Positions 16,781 through 25,322 of a stretch of DNA of 64,000 bases are shown piece after piece (position 1 is the first letter of the stretch; the number at the start of each line of letters is the position of its first letter). The translations under genes and the position numbers were made by a program. The DNA comes from Haloarcula nitratireducens. Lineage in GTDB: Archaea; Halobacteriota; Halobacteria; Halobacteriales; Haloarculaceae. Location of the stretch: contig NZ_RKLT01000001.1 of NCBI RefSeq assembly GCF_019599505.1, positions 1,116,001 through 1,180,000 of the forward strand. Reading direction: 5' to 3'. The notes under the pieces are model-generated. The model had not been told where the DNA came from and did not search any database. It saw nothing but the letters and a program-made list of their open reading frames with translations.

Positions 16781-18822
16781 GCAAAGACGACAGATTCGCC
16801 AAGCAGCGCATCGCCGACGACCTCGAAGAGCCGGTCGACGAGGCCGGCAATCTCGCCCGGAAGCTCGGGCTGACGCCCTACCCGGTGAACTACTGGGTCG
16901 TCGACTACGACGAGATGAACGAGCTCATCGCCTACGGCGGGTTCCAGCAGCGCTACCCCCACTGGCGCTGGGGGATGCAGTACGACCGCCAGCAGAAGCA
17001 GGGGCAGTTCCTCGGCGGGAAGGCCTTCGAGATCGTCAACAACGACGATCCGGCCCACGCCTTCCTCCAGGAGTCGAACACGCTGGCCGACCAGAAGGCG
17101 GTCATCACCCACGTCGAGGCCCACGCGGACTTCTTCGCCAACAACCGCTGGTTCAAGATGTTCAGCGACGGGGCCCCGCCGCGGGCCGCCAGCGAGGCGA
17201 CGGAGGGCGGCCCGGACAGGGGCCCGGACGCCGCCGGGATGCTCGCGCGCCACGGCGACACGATCCGGGAGTACATGCAGGACCCCGACATCGAACGCGG
17301 CGAGGTGGAGCGCTTCATCGACCACGTCCTCTGTCTGGAGGACAACATCGACCAGCACCAGCCGTACAGCCCAGTCGAGACGGCCGCGGAGCACTTCGAG
17401 GACATCGAGGGCGTCGACGTGGTCGACCAGCTGGACGAGCTCGACCTCTCGGACGAGGTCAAGCGACAGGTGTTCGACGACGAGTGGCTCGACGCGCAGG
17501 AAGACGACGAGGACGGCGTGACCTTCCCCGCCCGGCCCGACAAGGACGTGCTCGGCTTCCTGCGCAAGCACGGGATGGCCTACGACGAGGACGCCGGGAA
17601 GGCCGTCGAGATGGCGGACTGGCAGGCGGAGATACTCGAACTCCTGCGCCGGGAGGCGTACTACTTCGCCCCCCAGAAGATGACGAAGGTCATGAACGAG
17701 GGCTGGGCGGCCTACTGGGAGTCGCTGATGATGACCGGTGAGCGCTTCGCCGGCGACGACGAGTTCGTCCTCTACGCCGACCACATGGCCCGGGTGCTGG
17801 GGTCGCCGGGGCTGAACCCCTACAAGCTCGGACTGGAGATCTGGGAGTACGTCGAGAACACGGAGAACCGCCGTGAGGTCGTCGACCGCCTGCTCCGCGT
17901 CGACGGCGTCACCTGGCGGACCTTCCACGACGTCGTCGACTTCACCGAGGTACAGGACCACCTCGAACCGCCCGCGTGGTTGCAGAACGTGGTCGAACAC
18001 CTCGACGAACTCGACCCCGAGGACCCGCGCGTGGACGGCGAGGCGCTCGAACGCGCTCGGAACGGCGACCTCGACGCCGAGAAGTACCCGTGGAAGGTGC
18101 TGACCTACGAGGGACTGGCACAGCGCCACTATTCCCTGGTCAAGCCCCAGTACCGCGGGTTCGTCTCGCGTGTCAGCCAGGAGGAACTGGAGCGCGTCTC
18201 GCGGTACATGTTCGACGACTCTCGGTACGACAGCGTCGAGGAGGCGCTCGCCGACGTGGACTACACCCGCGGCTGGGAGCGGATGCGCGAGATCCGCGAG
18301 AGCCACAACGACGTGACCTTCTTAGACGAGTTCCTCACCCAGGAGTTCGTCGACGACAACGACTACTTCACCTACGAGTACACCCACGCCTCGGGCGACT
18401 ACCGCGTGACCTCGACGGACCACGAGGACGTCAAGAAGAAGCTGATGCTGCAGTTCACCAACTTCGGCAAGCCCACCGTCGTCGTCCAGGACGGCAACTA
18501 CCAGAACCGCAACGAGCTGCTGTTGGCCCACCAGTACAACGGCGTGATGCTCGACACCAAGCAGGCCGCGGACGTCCTCGAACGCACCTTCGAACTGTGG
18601 GGCCGGCCGGTGAACCTCCTGACCATCGTCAAGGAGTTCGACGACCACGACGTGGAAGTCGCCAAGCGCCGCGACCGCGAACCCGAACCCGAGGAGGTCG
18701 GCAAGCGCCTGCGCTACGACGGCGATGAGATCACCGTCGAGGACGTCCCCTGGAGCGAGGTCGAACACCTCGCGGCGACGGACATCGACTACAACACCAA
18801 GCCCGACGAGTGGACCGCCTGA
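16777..18822 (+). CDS. SpoVR family protein
   Basis: A 681-residue SpoVR/YcgB homologue. The family's conserved N-terminal core is clear: [24 protein letters not shown] and, further on, [15 protein letters not shown] and [19 protein letters not shown]. The His, Glu and Asp in these blocks are the best-conserved family residues and might bind metal. SpoVR is needed for spore cortex formation in Bacillus, but it is widespread in non-sporulating organisms in this same gene cluster, so a stress role with PrkA and DUF444 is the likelier reading here. It is the last gene of the operon and starts within ATGA. Confidence 0.93.
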   Translation: MSKDDRFAKQRIADDLEEPVDEAGNLARKLGLTPYPVNYWVVDYDEMNELIAYGGFQQRYPHWRWGMQYDRQQKQGQFLGGKAFEIVNNDDPAHAFLQESNTLADQKAVITHVEAHADFFANNRWFKMFSDGAPPRAASEATEGGPDRGPDAAGMLARHGDTIREYMQDPDIERGEVERFIDHVLCLEDNIDQHQPYSPVETAAEHFEDIEGVDVVDQLDELDLSDEVKRQVFDDEWLDAQEDDEDGVTFPARPDKDVLGFLRKHGMAYDEDAGKAVEMADWQAEILELLRREAYYFAPQKMTKVMNEGWAAYWESLMMTGERFAGDDEFVLYADHMARVLGSPGLNPYKLGLEIWEYVENTENRREVVDRLLRVDGVTWRTFHDVVDFTEVQDHLEPPAWLQNVVEHLDELDPEDPRVDGEALERARNGDLDAEKYPWKVLTYEGLAQRHYSLVKPQYRGFVSRVSQEELERVSRYMFDDSRYDSVEEALADVDYTRGWERMREIRESHNDVTFLDEFLTQEFVDDNDYFTYEYTHASGDYRVTSTDHEDVKKKLMLQFTNFGKPTVVVQDGNYQNRNELLLAHQYNGVMLDTKQAADVLERTFELWGRPVNLLTIVKEFDDHDVEVAKRRDREPEPEEVGKRLRYDGDEITVEDVPWSEVEHLAATDIDYNTKPDEWTA

Positions 18823-18892
18823 TCTCATCTGTTTTTCCGAACGAAGCGATTTCTGGTTTCGATGGAGTCGCGAGAGTGACGGATCCGAACAG

Positions 18893-19131
18893 CCAGAAAG
18901 CCCCCGACCCGCTCCGGTCCCGCGACTCGCTGCGCGCGCTCACTGCGTTCGCGTGCTTGCTTCGTCGGGGTTCCCGGAGCGCCCCGGCCCCTTTCAGTCC
19001 CACCCGTGTCGGCTGCCCGGCCGGCTACAGGGTGGTCTGAAAGGGGCGGTCATCGGGCGGCTCGCCGCCCGATTGCTCGGGGGACCTTCGGTCTCTCGGT
19101 GTCCGACCGCTCTCGGTCGGGGGCTTTCTGG
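18893..19131. repeat. Nested inverted-repeat element between spoVR and hisD
   Basis: The outer arms are perfect 16-base inverted copies, ccagaaagcccccgac at 18893-18908 and its complement at 19116-19131. Inside them a second pair, gcccctttcag at 18987-18997 and its complement at 19037-19047, continues into cccaccc/gggtgg. A perfect 10-base-stem hairpin with a 2-base loop lies at 19052-19073. The whole 405-base gap 18823-19227 holds no gene. The structure could be a non-autonomous transposable element, a folded transcript or a bidirectional terminator; no target-site duplication was identified. Confidence 0.6.
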
Positions 19132-19227
19132 TTCTCGGCCACAGTAGCCCTCGAACCAAAAACCACCCTGGGTGCTAGCGCACCGACGAAGGGAAACCCG
19201 TTTTTCCGCCCGCGTCGAACGGCGTCC

Positions 19228-20496
19228 ATGGACGTACACACTATCGCCGACCTCGGCCCCGACGAGCGGTCGGCGCTGTTCGACCGGGACGCGGGCGTCG
19301 AGAGCGTCAGGGACGACGTGCGCGATATCGTCTCGCAGGTCCGCGAGGAGGGCGACGTGGCGCTCCGGCGCTTCGCCAGCGAGTTCGACGGCGTCGAGGT
19401 GGGGAACGTCGACATCACCGACGCCGCCGAGCGCGCCTACGAGGAGATAGACGACGAGTTGCGCGAGGCCATCGAGGACGCCGCCGAGAACATCCGAGCG
19501 TTCCACGAGCGACAGATGCCCGAGGACTGGCGCGAGGACTTCGAGGGGCGAGAACTGGGCCGCCGCTATCGGCCGCTCGACAGCGCCGGCGTCTACGCGC
19601 CCGGCGGCACCGCCGCCTACCCCTCCAGCGCGCTGATGGGCGTCGTTCCGGCGAAGGTCGCGGGCGTCGAACACGTCGCCGTCGCCACGCCGCCGGCCGA
19701 CGAGGTGAATCCGGTCACGCTGGCGGCCATCCACGTCGCCGGGGCCGACGCCGTCTATCAGGTCGGCGGCGCGCAGGCCATCGCGGCGCTGGCCTACGGC
19801 ACCGAGACCGTCAACGCCACCGACATCGTCATCGGGCCGGGCAACCGCTGGGTCACGGCGGCGAAGGCCGAGGTGCGCGGCGACGTGGCCATCGACTTCC
19901 TCGCCGGCCCCTCTGAAATCATGGTCGTCGCCGACGACACCGCCGACCCCGAACTGGTCGCTTCCGACCTCGTCGCACAGGCCGAGCACGACGAGAACGC
20001 CTCCGTCGTCGCCGTCACCGACGACGAGGACGTGGCCGAGGCCGTCGCCGAGGCCGTCGAGGAACAGGCCGCCGAGCGCGAGCGCGAGGCCGTGATTCGA
20101 GCGGCGCTCGAGAGCGACGCCTCGGGCGTCTTCCGCGCCCGGTCGATGAGCGAGGCCGTGCTGTTCGCCGAGGAGTACGCCGCCGAGCACCTCTCGATCC
20201 AGGCCGAGGACGACGAGGAACTCTTAGAGCGCATCCCCTCCGCCGGCTCCGCGTTCCTCGGCCCGTACAGCCCCGTGGCGGCCGGCGACTACGCCGCCGG
20301 GACGAACCACGTCCTACCGACCGGCGGCGCTGCACGGGTCACTGGCGGCCTCTCAGTGGACACCTTCGTCCGGTCGACGACGGTCCAGCGCCTCACCGAA
20401 GACTCGCTCTCGGACATCGGCGAGACGATCACGACGCTCGCGGAGGCCGAAGGGCTGGAGGGCCACGCCGAGAGCGTCCGCAAGCGGTTCGAGTAG
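19228..20496 (+). CDS. hisD: Histidinol dehydrogenase
   Basis: A 422-residue enzyme catalysing the last two steps of histidine synthesis: histidinol to histidinal to histidine, with NAD and zinc. Family blocks are in order: GGTAAYPSSALMG, VGGAQAIAALAYGTE, IGPGNRWVTAAK, GPSEIMVVAD, the zinc/catalytic segment AQAEHDENA, EHLSIQ and the C-terminal TNHVLPTGGAAR. The length is normal. ATG 19228 (MDVHTIADLG) is chosen because the upstream extension runs through the inverted-repeat region. It is alone here, with no other his genes adjacent, as is common in haloarchaea. Confidence 0.97.
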   Translation: MDVHTIADLGPDERSALFDRDAGVESVRDDVRDIVSQVREEGDVALRRFASEFDGVEVGNVDITDAAERAYEEIDDELREAIEDAAENIRAFHERQMPEDWREDFEGRELGRRYRPLDSAGVYAPGGTAAYPSSALMGVVPAKVAGVEHVAVATPPADEVNPVTLAAIHVAGADAVYQVGGAQAIAALAYGTETVNATDIVIGPGNRWVTAAKAEVRGDVAIDFLAGPSEIMVVADDTADPELVASDLVAQAEHDENASVVAVTDDEDVAEAVAEAVEEQAAEREREAVIRAALESDASGVFRARSMSEAVLFAEEYAAEHLSIQAEDDEELLERIPSAGSAFLGPYSPVAAGDYAAGTNHVLPTGGAARVTGGLSVDTFVRSTTVQRLTEDSLSDIGETITTLAEAEGLEGHAESVRKRFE

Positions 20497-20572
20497 CGAC
20501 GCTCCAGAATTAGCGGCGCTCCAGAATACGCAAGGTGTGCTTTTTCGCCTCCGCCGGCTCGTAGCGTCGCCC

Positions 20573-20911
20573 ATGTCGAGTTACGAAGCGCACTCGGTTT
20601 CGTACTCGGGAACGACGGAAAGCGACTGGAGCGCCCCGTCCGAGAGCGACTTCGAGACGGACGACCTCTCGACCATCGACGACCACTACCTGCTGTCGTC
20701 GTCGGGCTTTCCGCCGGAGGACTTCGGCGACCTGCAGATTCCGGTCGTCGACCCGGACGGGAACCTGAACCTGAACGCGCTCCAGACGGCCTACAGCGGC
20801 GGCCACAGCGTCGAAGCCGTCGACGGTATCGACAGCGATACCGTCGGACAGGTCAAGGGCATCATCCAGCGGCTCGCCAGCGAGGAGTTCGACCACGAGA
20901 TCGGCGACTGA
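20573..20911 (+). CDS. Small acidic protein, first of a tandem pair (112 aa)
   Basis: Not recognised. The protein starts MSSYEAHSVSYSGTTES. It has an N-terminal beta-like part with SDFETDDLSTIDDHYL and a middle (IPVVDPDGNLNLNALQTAYSGG). A C-terminal helix (VGQVKGIIQRLASEEF) completes it. The middle and end resemble the short helical module that follows a 'P-DADG-LN' turn in some phage-head-associated and plant-type small domains, but I would not name it. The next gene is a clear paralogue. A T-rich box at 20541-20545 lies 30 bases before this ATG, consistent with a leaderless start. Confidence 0.75.
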   Translation: MSSYEAHSVSYSGTTESDWSAPSESDFETDDLSTIDDHYLLSSSGFPPEDFGDLQIPVVDPDGNLNLNALQTAYSGGHSVEAVDGIDSDTVGQVKGIIQRLASEEFDHEIGD

Positions 20912-20991
20912 GCCGACCCTCGAACCGCGAGCCGTTCCTCGGGAGCGTGCGCAAGCTTTCCGCTTTTTTGCGGAGAGCGAACAGAACGAGT

Positions 20992-21339
20992 GTGACAGCA
21001 TACGAAGCCGCGACCGTCTCCTACGACTCCGTGACGACCGAGCCGTGGGACGCCCCGGCACTGAGCGACTTCGAGACGGACGAACTCACCGAGATCGCGG
21101 ACCACTTCGTGGTAGCGAAGGGCGGCTTCCCGCCCGAGAAGTTCAGCGACCTCGAACTCCCCGTGGTCGACGCGGACGGCGAGCTCAATCTAGAGGCGAT
21201 ACGGCGAGCCTACAGCGGCGGCCAGAGCGTCGAAGCCATCGACGGCATGAGCGAGGGGACGCGAGCGGAAGCCAAGAGCGTCCTCCAGAACCTCGCCGAG
21301 GAGGAGTTCAGCGAGGGGCTCGACGGCGAGACGGAGTGA
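20992..21339 (+). CDS. Small acidic protein, second of a tandem pair (115 aa)
   Basis: A paralogue of the preceding gene. The shared blocks are SDFETDEL, GFPPEKFSDL, PVVDADGELNL and AYSGGQSVEAIDG, followed by the C-terminal helix. A GTG start at 20992 (then TAYEAATVSY) aligns exactly with the first paralogue's start, and a T-run box (cgcttttttgc) lies about 30 bases before it. The ATG 15 codons upstream would fall in the promoter and adds a basic stretch, so it is rejected. The conserved FPPE and DADG-LN blocks in both copies argue that the family is under selection. Function unknown. Confidence 0.7.
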   Translation: MTAYEAATVSYDSVTTEPWDAPALSDFETDELTEIADHFVVAKGGFPPEKFSDLELPVVDADGELNLEAIRRAYSGGQSVEAIDGMSEGTRAEAKSVLQNLAEEEFSEGLDGETE

Positions 21340-21417
21340 ACGGTCGCCGACCGCGAGAGCCGGGTCGGGACGCCCACCGGCGTCAGGGTTAACACGCTCG
21401 GGAGCACAGGTATCCGT

Positions 21418-21792
21418 ATGAGCAGTACCGCAGAGGACGGTGAACCTGAACTCGGCGGCTCGGACGTGGGCGTCACGGAGGAGGCCGCCGCGGAGGCACT
21501 GGACCTGCTGGAAGGAGAGGGGCTGGACACGGACGTGGCCGGCCTGCGTCTGTTCGTCCAGCAGGGCGGTTGCGCGGGGCTCTCCTACGGGATGCGCTTC
21601 GAGCACGAACCGGAAGACGGCGACACCGTCTTCGAGCGCAACGACCTTCGCGTGTTCGTCGACGGCGCGAGCATCGACTACATTGAGGGGTCGGTCCTCG
21701 CGTACGAAGGCGGTCTACAAGGAGCGGGGTTCCACGTCGAGAACCCCAATGTGGTCAGCGAATGCGGTTGCGGCGAGTCGTTCCGAACGTAG
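21418..21792 (+). CDS. HesB/IscA-type iron-sulfur cluster assembly protein
   Basis: A 124-residue A-type carrier. The three cluster-binding cysteines are present as GGCAGLSYG (C44) and a C-terminal CGCGESF. The N-terminal 20 residues are an acidic extension typical of halophile versions. A-type carriers receive Fe-S clusters from a scaffold (SufB in archaea) and hand them to apo-proteins. A TATA-like ggttaac lies 29 bases before the ATG. No other suf gene is adjacent; dodecin follows convergently after one base. Confidence 0.92.
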   Translation: MSSTAEDGEPELGGSDVGVTEEAAAEALDLLEGEGLDTDVAGLRLFVQQGGCAGLSYGMRFEHEPEDGDTVFERNDLRVFVDGASIDYIEGSVLAYEGGLQGAGFHVENPNVVSECGCGESFRT

Positions 21793-21793
21793 T

Positions 21794-21994
21794 CTACTCT
21801 TCGAGTTCGAAGGCGACGGTCACTTCCGCCTGGTACTCCCGTCCGTCGGCGTTCGCGATCTCGACGCCGAGTTCGTCCACTTCGACCCACTTCAGGTTGT
21901 CCAGCGTCCGCTCCGCGCGCTCGATGGCGTCGTCTGCAGCGTCGTCGAAGCTCTCCGAACTCGTCCCGATCAGCGTGATTTTCTTGAATACCAT
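21794..21994 (-). CDS. Dodecin (flavin-binding dodecamer)
   Basis: A 66-residue dodecin. It starts [19 protein letters not shown], has the flavin-stacking tryptophan W36 in [11 protein letters not shown], and a C-terminal strand [14 protein letters not shown]. Haloarchaeal dodecin stores riboflavin or lumichrome in a hollow dodecamer and protects against photo-damage. The length and motifs are canonical. An 18-bp perfect palindrome and a weak TATA (tgctatac) lie upstream. Confidence 0.96.
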   Translation of the reverse strand: MVFKKITLIGTSSESFDDAADDAIERAERTLDNLKWVEVDELGVEIANADGREYQAEVTVAFELEE

Positions 21995-22016
21995 GGGTGT
22001 GTTCTAACACCGTTGC

Positions 22017-22034
22017 CGCGACCGAACGGTCGCG
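22017..22034. promoter_or_regulatory. Perfect 18-bp palindrome upstream of dodecin
   Basis: The sequence cgcgaccgaacggtcgcg has 8-base arms around a 2-base centre. It lies 23-40 bases before the dodecin ATG and just downstream of a possible TATA box near 22045. It could be an operator at the transcript start, or the tail-end hairpin of the upstream methyltransferase transcript. Confidence 0.45.
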
Positions 22035-22112
22035 ACCCGGTGCTATACTCGGATGTTGGCTTGCGGTTTTTGTAACCGTTGGGGCTATCGAGCGATCGGC
22101 GCGGCCGGTGGG

Positions 22113-22964
22113 CTACGTCAACTCGTCTAAGCTCATCTGCGCGTCGTCGTCCGCGGGCGGTTCGTAGTCGTCGAAGACGCGGCCGCGGACGATGTCGTCC
22201 ACGTACTCCTCGTCGCGTTCGAAGCCGATGCAACTCCGGCCGAGGTCGCGGGCCACTTTCATCGTCGTTCCGCTGCCGAGGAACGGGTCGAGGACCACGT
22301 CTCCGGGGTCGGAACTAGCCTCGACGATACGCTCGATGACCGCTTCGGGGTACTGCGCGGGGTGGTCGGTGCGTTCCGGCGACGCCCTGTCCGTCCCCGA
22401 GGTGACCTTCGGGATGTCCCAGACGTCGCCCGGGTTCTTCCCGTTCGGGTTGACCTTCAGCTCGCCGTCTTTCTTCTGGTTCGGGTACTTCGCCGGGACG
22501 CGCACCTCGTCTAGGTTGAACGTGTAGTCGTCTAAGTCGGCGACGCAGTAGAGCCACGTCTCCTTCTTCGGCGAGAAGCGGTTTCGGCAGTTCACGCCCG
22601 CCTTGTAGTGCCAGACGACTTGCTGGACCAGCGAGACGTCCAGTTCGTCCCGGACGATGGGATAGATGTCGTACTCCCACGGGACGTACTGTCGGCCGTC
22701 CGACTCCTTCCGAAAGCCGACGTTGAGCCAGAACGAGCCGTCGGCGGCCAGTGTCCGCTCGGCGAGCCCCATCCACCGACGCGTGAAATCGAGGTAGTCC
22801 TCGAGCGCCATCACCTCCTCGTACTCCTTGCCGATGTTGTACGGCGGGGAGGTGACGACGAGGTCGATCTCCCCGTCGGCGATCACCTCGTCCATCTCGA
22901 GGGCGTCGCCGAGGTACGCCTCGTAGAACGTCTCGCCGTCGTCGGCCTCGTATCGCAGTTCCAT
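22113..22964 (-). CDS. Orphan DNA methyltransferase (beta-class, N4-cytosine or N6-adenine)
   Basis: A 283-residue amino-methyltransferase with permuted (beta) order. The catalytic motif IV TSPPYNIG comes first (38-45) and the AdoMet-binding motif I DPFLGSGTT is near the C-terminus (226-234). SPPY is more usual in N4-cytosine enzymes, although it also occurs in N6-adenine ones. No restriction enzyme gene is next to it, so it is an orphan. Haloarchaea commonly carry an orphan CTAG methylase, which makes CTAG a reasonable but untested guess for its site. The start at 22964 is preferred; the long upstream frame is a shadow of membrane-protein genes. Confidence 0.88.
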   Translation of the reverse strand: MELRYEADDGETFYEAYLGDALEMDEVIADGEIDLVVTSPPYNIGKEYEEVMALEDYLDFTRRWMGLAERTLAADGSFWLNVGFRKESDGRQYVPWEYDIYPIVRDELDVSLVQQVVWHYKAGVNCRNRFSPKKETWLYCVADLDDYTFNLDEVRVPAKYPNQKKDGELKVNPNGKNPGDVWDIPKVTSGTDRASPERTDHPAQYPEAVIERIVEASSDPGDVVLDPFLGSGTTMKVARDLGRSCIGFERDEEYVDDIVRGRVFDDYEPPADDDAQMSLDELT

Positions 22965-23008
22965 CGCTTGCCCTCGAAGTGGACAGTCTGTACTTTCAGT
23001 CTTTCGAG

Positions 23009-23668
23009 CTAACTGGTCCGCTGTCCGAGCCATCCCTCGACGTGGCCGACGACGTCGGTGAGGTGGGCGGTCCCCCAGACGGCGACGACGACGGCCCCGA
23101 CGGTGTCGAAGACGAGGTCGAGCATCGTATCGCGCAGGCCGTACTGCGTGAGGACCGCCGAGTTGCCGGTCGATTCGGCGAGGAGACCGATGGCGAATTC
23201 GATGACCTCCCAGAGCACGCCGAAGGCGAGCACGAACAGCAGGATGAACACGAACACGAAGCGCGGCGGGAGGTAGATCTCCTCGGTGTGGCGGTCCAGC
23301 GCGCGGACGGTGGTGTACCCGACGGCGGCCACCAGCGAGGACGAGAGGGCGTGCGTGACGTGGTCCCACCCCGGGACGCTGGCGTAGAAGTTCGTCGGGG
23401 ACCACGGGATGCCGATGACGCCGACCGCGTGCAGGAAGACGGCCGACGTTATCCACAGCGTCAGCGCCGGGTCGAGCGCGATGCCGTAGTCGCGCTCCAG
23501 CAGCGGCGGGATCTGCGTGACCGCGAGGCCGACGGCCGTGTTGACGATGATTCCCGTGTTGCCCGTCCAGACGCCGACGACGAAGATGGCGACCATCGAG
23601 AGGGTCATCGCGCGCGAGGCCTGACGCTGGCGGCGGTCGCTGATGCCGAGGTAGTCCCGGACCCTCAT
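23009..23668 (-). CDS. DUF2238-like multi-pass membrane protein
   Basis: A 219-residue protein with about six membrane helices. WDHVTHALSSSLVAAVGY and, further on, LAFGVLWEVIEFAIG followed by DTMLDLVFDTVGAVV resemble the Asp/His/Glu-containing helices of the DUF2238 (YjdF-like) family. Function unknown. Its ATG overlaps the preceding gene's stop within ATGA (23665-23668), so the two are translationally coupled and likely work together in the membrane. Confidence 0.75.
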   Translation of the reverse strand: MRVRDYLGISDRRQRQASRAMTLSMVAIFVVGVWTGNTGIIVNTAVGLAVTQIPPLLERDYGIALDPALTLWITSAVFLHAVGVIGIPWSPTNFYASVPGWDHVTHALSSSLVAAVGYTTVRALDRHTEEIYLPPRFVFVFILLFVLAFGVLWEVIEFAIGLLAESTGNSAVLTQYGLRDTMLDLVFDTVGAVVVAVWGTAHLTDVVGHVEGWLGQRTS

Positions 23669-24285
23669 AGCTCCGGTTGCACCTCCTCGGGGACCCGCGT
23701 CGTCCCGATCTCCCGGCGGACGTAGTACGCGAAGACGACCCCGGCCCCGACGCCGGCGATGGTCGAGGCGACGAACTCCCACATCACGGCCTCCTCGATG
23801 GCGTGCTCGGTGAGCGCCGGGTCGAGGAGGAACGTCGTCCCGAGCGTCTGGTCGGCGACCCAGCGGACGACGGCCCACACGCCGGCGGTCGCCATCGTCG
23901 TCACGGCGACGAAGACCACGGCGAAGCGGGGCGTCATCCGGACCGGCGTGAAGACGTGGAGTTCGACGGCGACGATGAGCGCGATGGCCGCCACCGAGAG
24001 GTACGTGGCGAGGTTCCCCGTGACCGAGAGCGTGGCGAACACGCGGCCGACCACGGGCAGCGCCGCGAGCAGGAGAATTTCCCACGGGAGCATCGCGTGA
24101 CGGTTCAAGAGCAACACGGGTGGAAGCAGGGCCAGCGCCGCGACGGCGGCGGCGAAGGCGGCCCAGAGCAGTTGCCCCTTCACGGCGCTCCCGGCGACGA
24201 CGGTCAGCAACAGCGCGACCACCAGCCACGCGAGGAGCGCGTTGGCCCGCCGGTCGCGCAACAGCGCGGTCACGTCGCGATTCAT
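23665..24285 (-). CDS. Membrane protein coupled to the DUF2238-like gene
   Basis: A 206-residue protein with six hydrophobic segments, for example LLAWLVVALLLTVVAG, LLWAAFAAAVAALALLPPV and a last one in STIAGVGAGVVFAYYVR. The C-terminal half (AIEEAVMWEFVASTIAGVGAG) echoes the VLWEVIEFAIGLL segment of the neighbour, so both may belong to one broad fold. It overlaps the next gene by ATGA. Not recognised beyond this. Confidence 0.75.
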   Translation of the reverse strand: MNRDVTALLRDRRANALLAWLVVALLLTVVAGSAVKGQLLWAAFAAAVAALALLPPVLLLNRHAMLPWEILLLAALPVVGRVFATLSVTGNLATYLSVAAIALIVAVELHVFTPVRMTPRFAVVFVAVTTMATAGVWAVVRWVADQTLGTTFLLDPALTEHAIEEAVMWEFVASTIAGVGAGVVFAYYVRREIGTTRVPEEVQPEL

Positions 24286-24333
24286 GTCAATCAGGTACGG
24301 GCGGACGTGGAAAACACTATCGCCGGTATCGCC

Positions 24334-25251
24334 CTACAGCACGCCGTAGGCCAGCGCGTAGGCCACCGCCGCGACTGTCACGGCCGCGAGGCCGGTCACG
24401 ACGGTCTCGAGCCAGTCGACGCCGTGCCTGAACGGGCGCACCGGCGCGCCGACGACGCCGATGGCGAGGACGCTGAAGACGAAGTGCGCGGACTGTTCGA
24501 GCGTCGGGGCCGGGAGCAAGAGGGCGGCGGCGGCGTACCCCGCGCCCAGTGCCGCCCGCGGGTGGACGAGCGCGGGCAGCTGATAGCCCGAGAGGCGCGC
24601 GAAGGTCCAGACGGCCAGCCAGACCGTCCCGAGCTCGACGGCGAACGCCGCCAGCAGGTGCCCGGTCGGGTCGGGATGGAGCAGGACGCGCTCGGCGACC
24701 AGCGTCGCGTCGAACGGGTAGAGGAAGGGCGGCGGGCCGCCGGTGAATACGTCGCCGAACGGGTGAGAAAACAGCCCCACCGCGGCGACGGCGAACAGCG
24801 GCTGGGGGGCGATCTCCAAGCGGTCGGCGGCGAACGCACCGACGCCGAGCCCGGCGACGGCGAAGACGAGGACCACCGCTCCCCCGACGACGCCGCTGAC
24901 GAGGGTCGCGACCGCGGCGAGCGAACCGACGAGCGCGAGCGAGAGCGCGCGCCACTGTTGATTTTCGGTGGCCCAGAGCGCGACGGCCAGCGCGAGGACC
25001 GCGCCCATCACGAGCGAGTGGGTCGGCCCTCGATGGACGACGTTGGCCGTCTCCCAGAACACGTCGGGGCTGAGCGTCCCCACCGATTGTACGAGTAAGC
25101 CGACGGGCGCGTACACCACGTCTACGTCCGGGACAGCGGCGAAGAGGCCGGCCACCGCGCCCAACTGGAGCGCGCGCTCGGGGCGTACGTCCAACCGTCT
25201 GGCCCCGAGCGCCACGAGCGCGAACGCGAGGAGGGCGTGGCCGATAAACAT
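24334..25251 (-). CDS. YdjM/DUF457-type membrane-bound metal-dependent hydrolase
   Basis: A 305-residue protein with eight or nine membrane helices. The family motif VHRGPTHSLVMG lies at about 73-84, and further metal-site candidates are DVDVVY and SHPFGDVFTGG. This layout matches the LexA-binding, inner-membrane-associated hydrolase family (YdjM). ATG 25251 gives the usual start MFIGHALLAFAL. An upstream ATG at 25278 would add nine acidic residues and cannot be excluded. The substrate is unknown. It precedes two more membrane-protein genes on the same strand. Confidence 0.85.
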   Translation of the reverse strand: MFIGHALLAFALVALGARRLDVRPERALQLGAVAGLFAAVPDVDVVYAPVGLLVQSVGTLSPDVFWETANVVHRGPTHSLVMGAVLALAVALWATENQQWRALSLALVGSLAAVATLVSGVVGGAVVLVFAVAGLGVGAFAADRLEIAPQPLFAVAAVGLFSHPFGDVFTGGPPPFLYPFDATLVAERVLLHPDPTGHLLAAFAVELGTVWLAVWTFARLSGYQLPALVHPRAALGAGYAAAALLLPAPTLEQSAHFVFSVLAIGVVGAPVRPFRHGVDWLETVVTGLAAVTVAAVAYALAYGVL

Positions 25252-25322
25252 ACCCCCGTGTTCGTCGTCAGCGAACATAAGTATCGCGTGTCAGACGGTG
25301 GGACACCGCGTGAACCGCAGAT

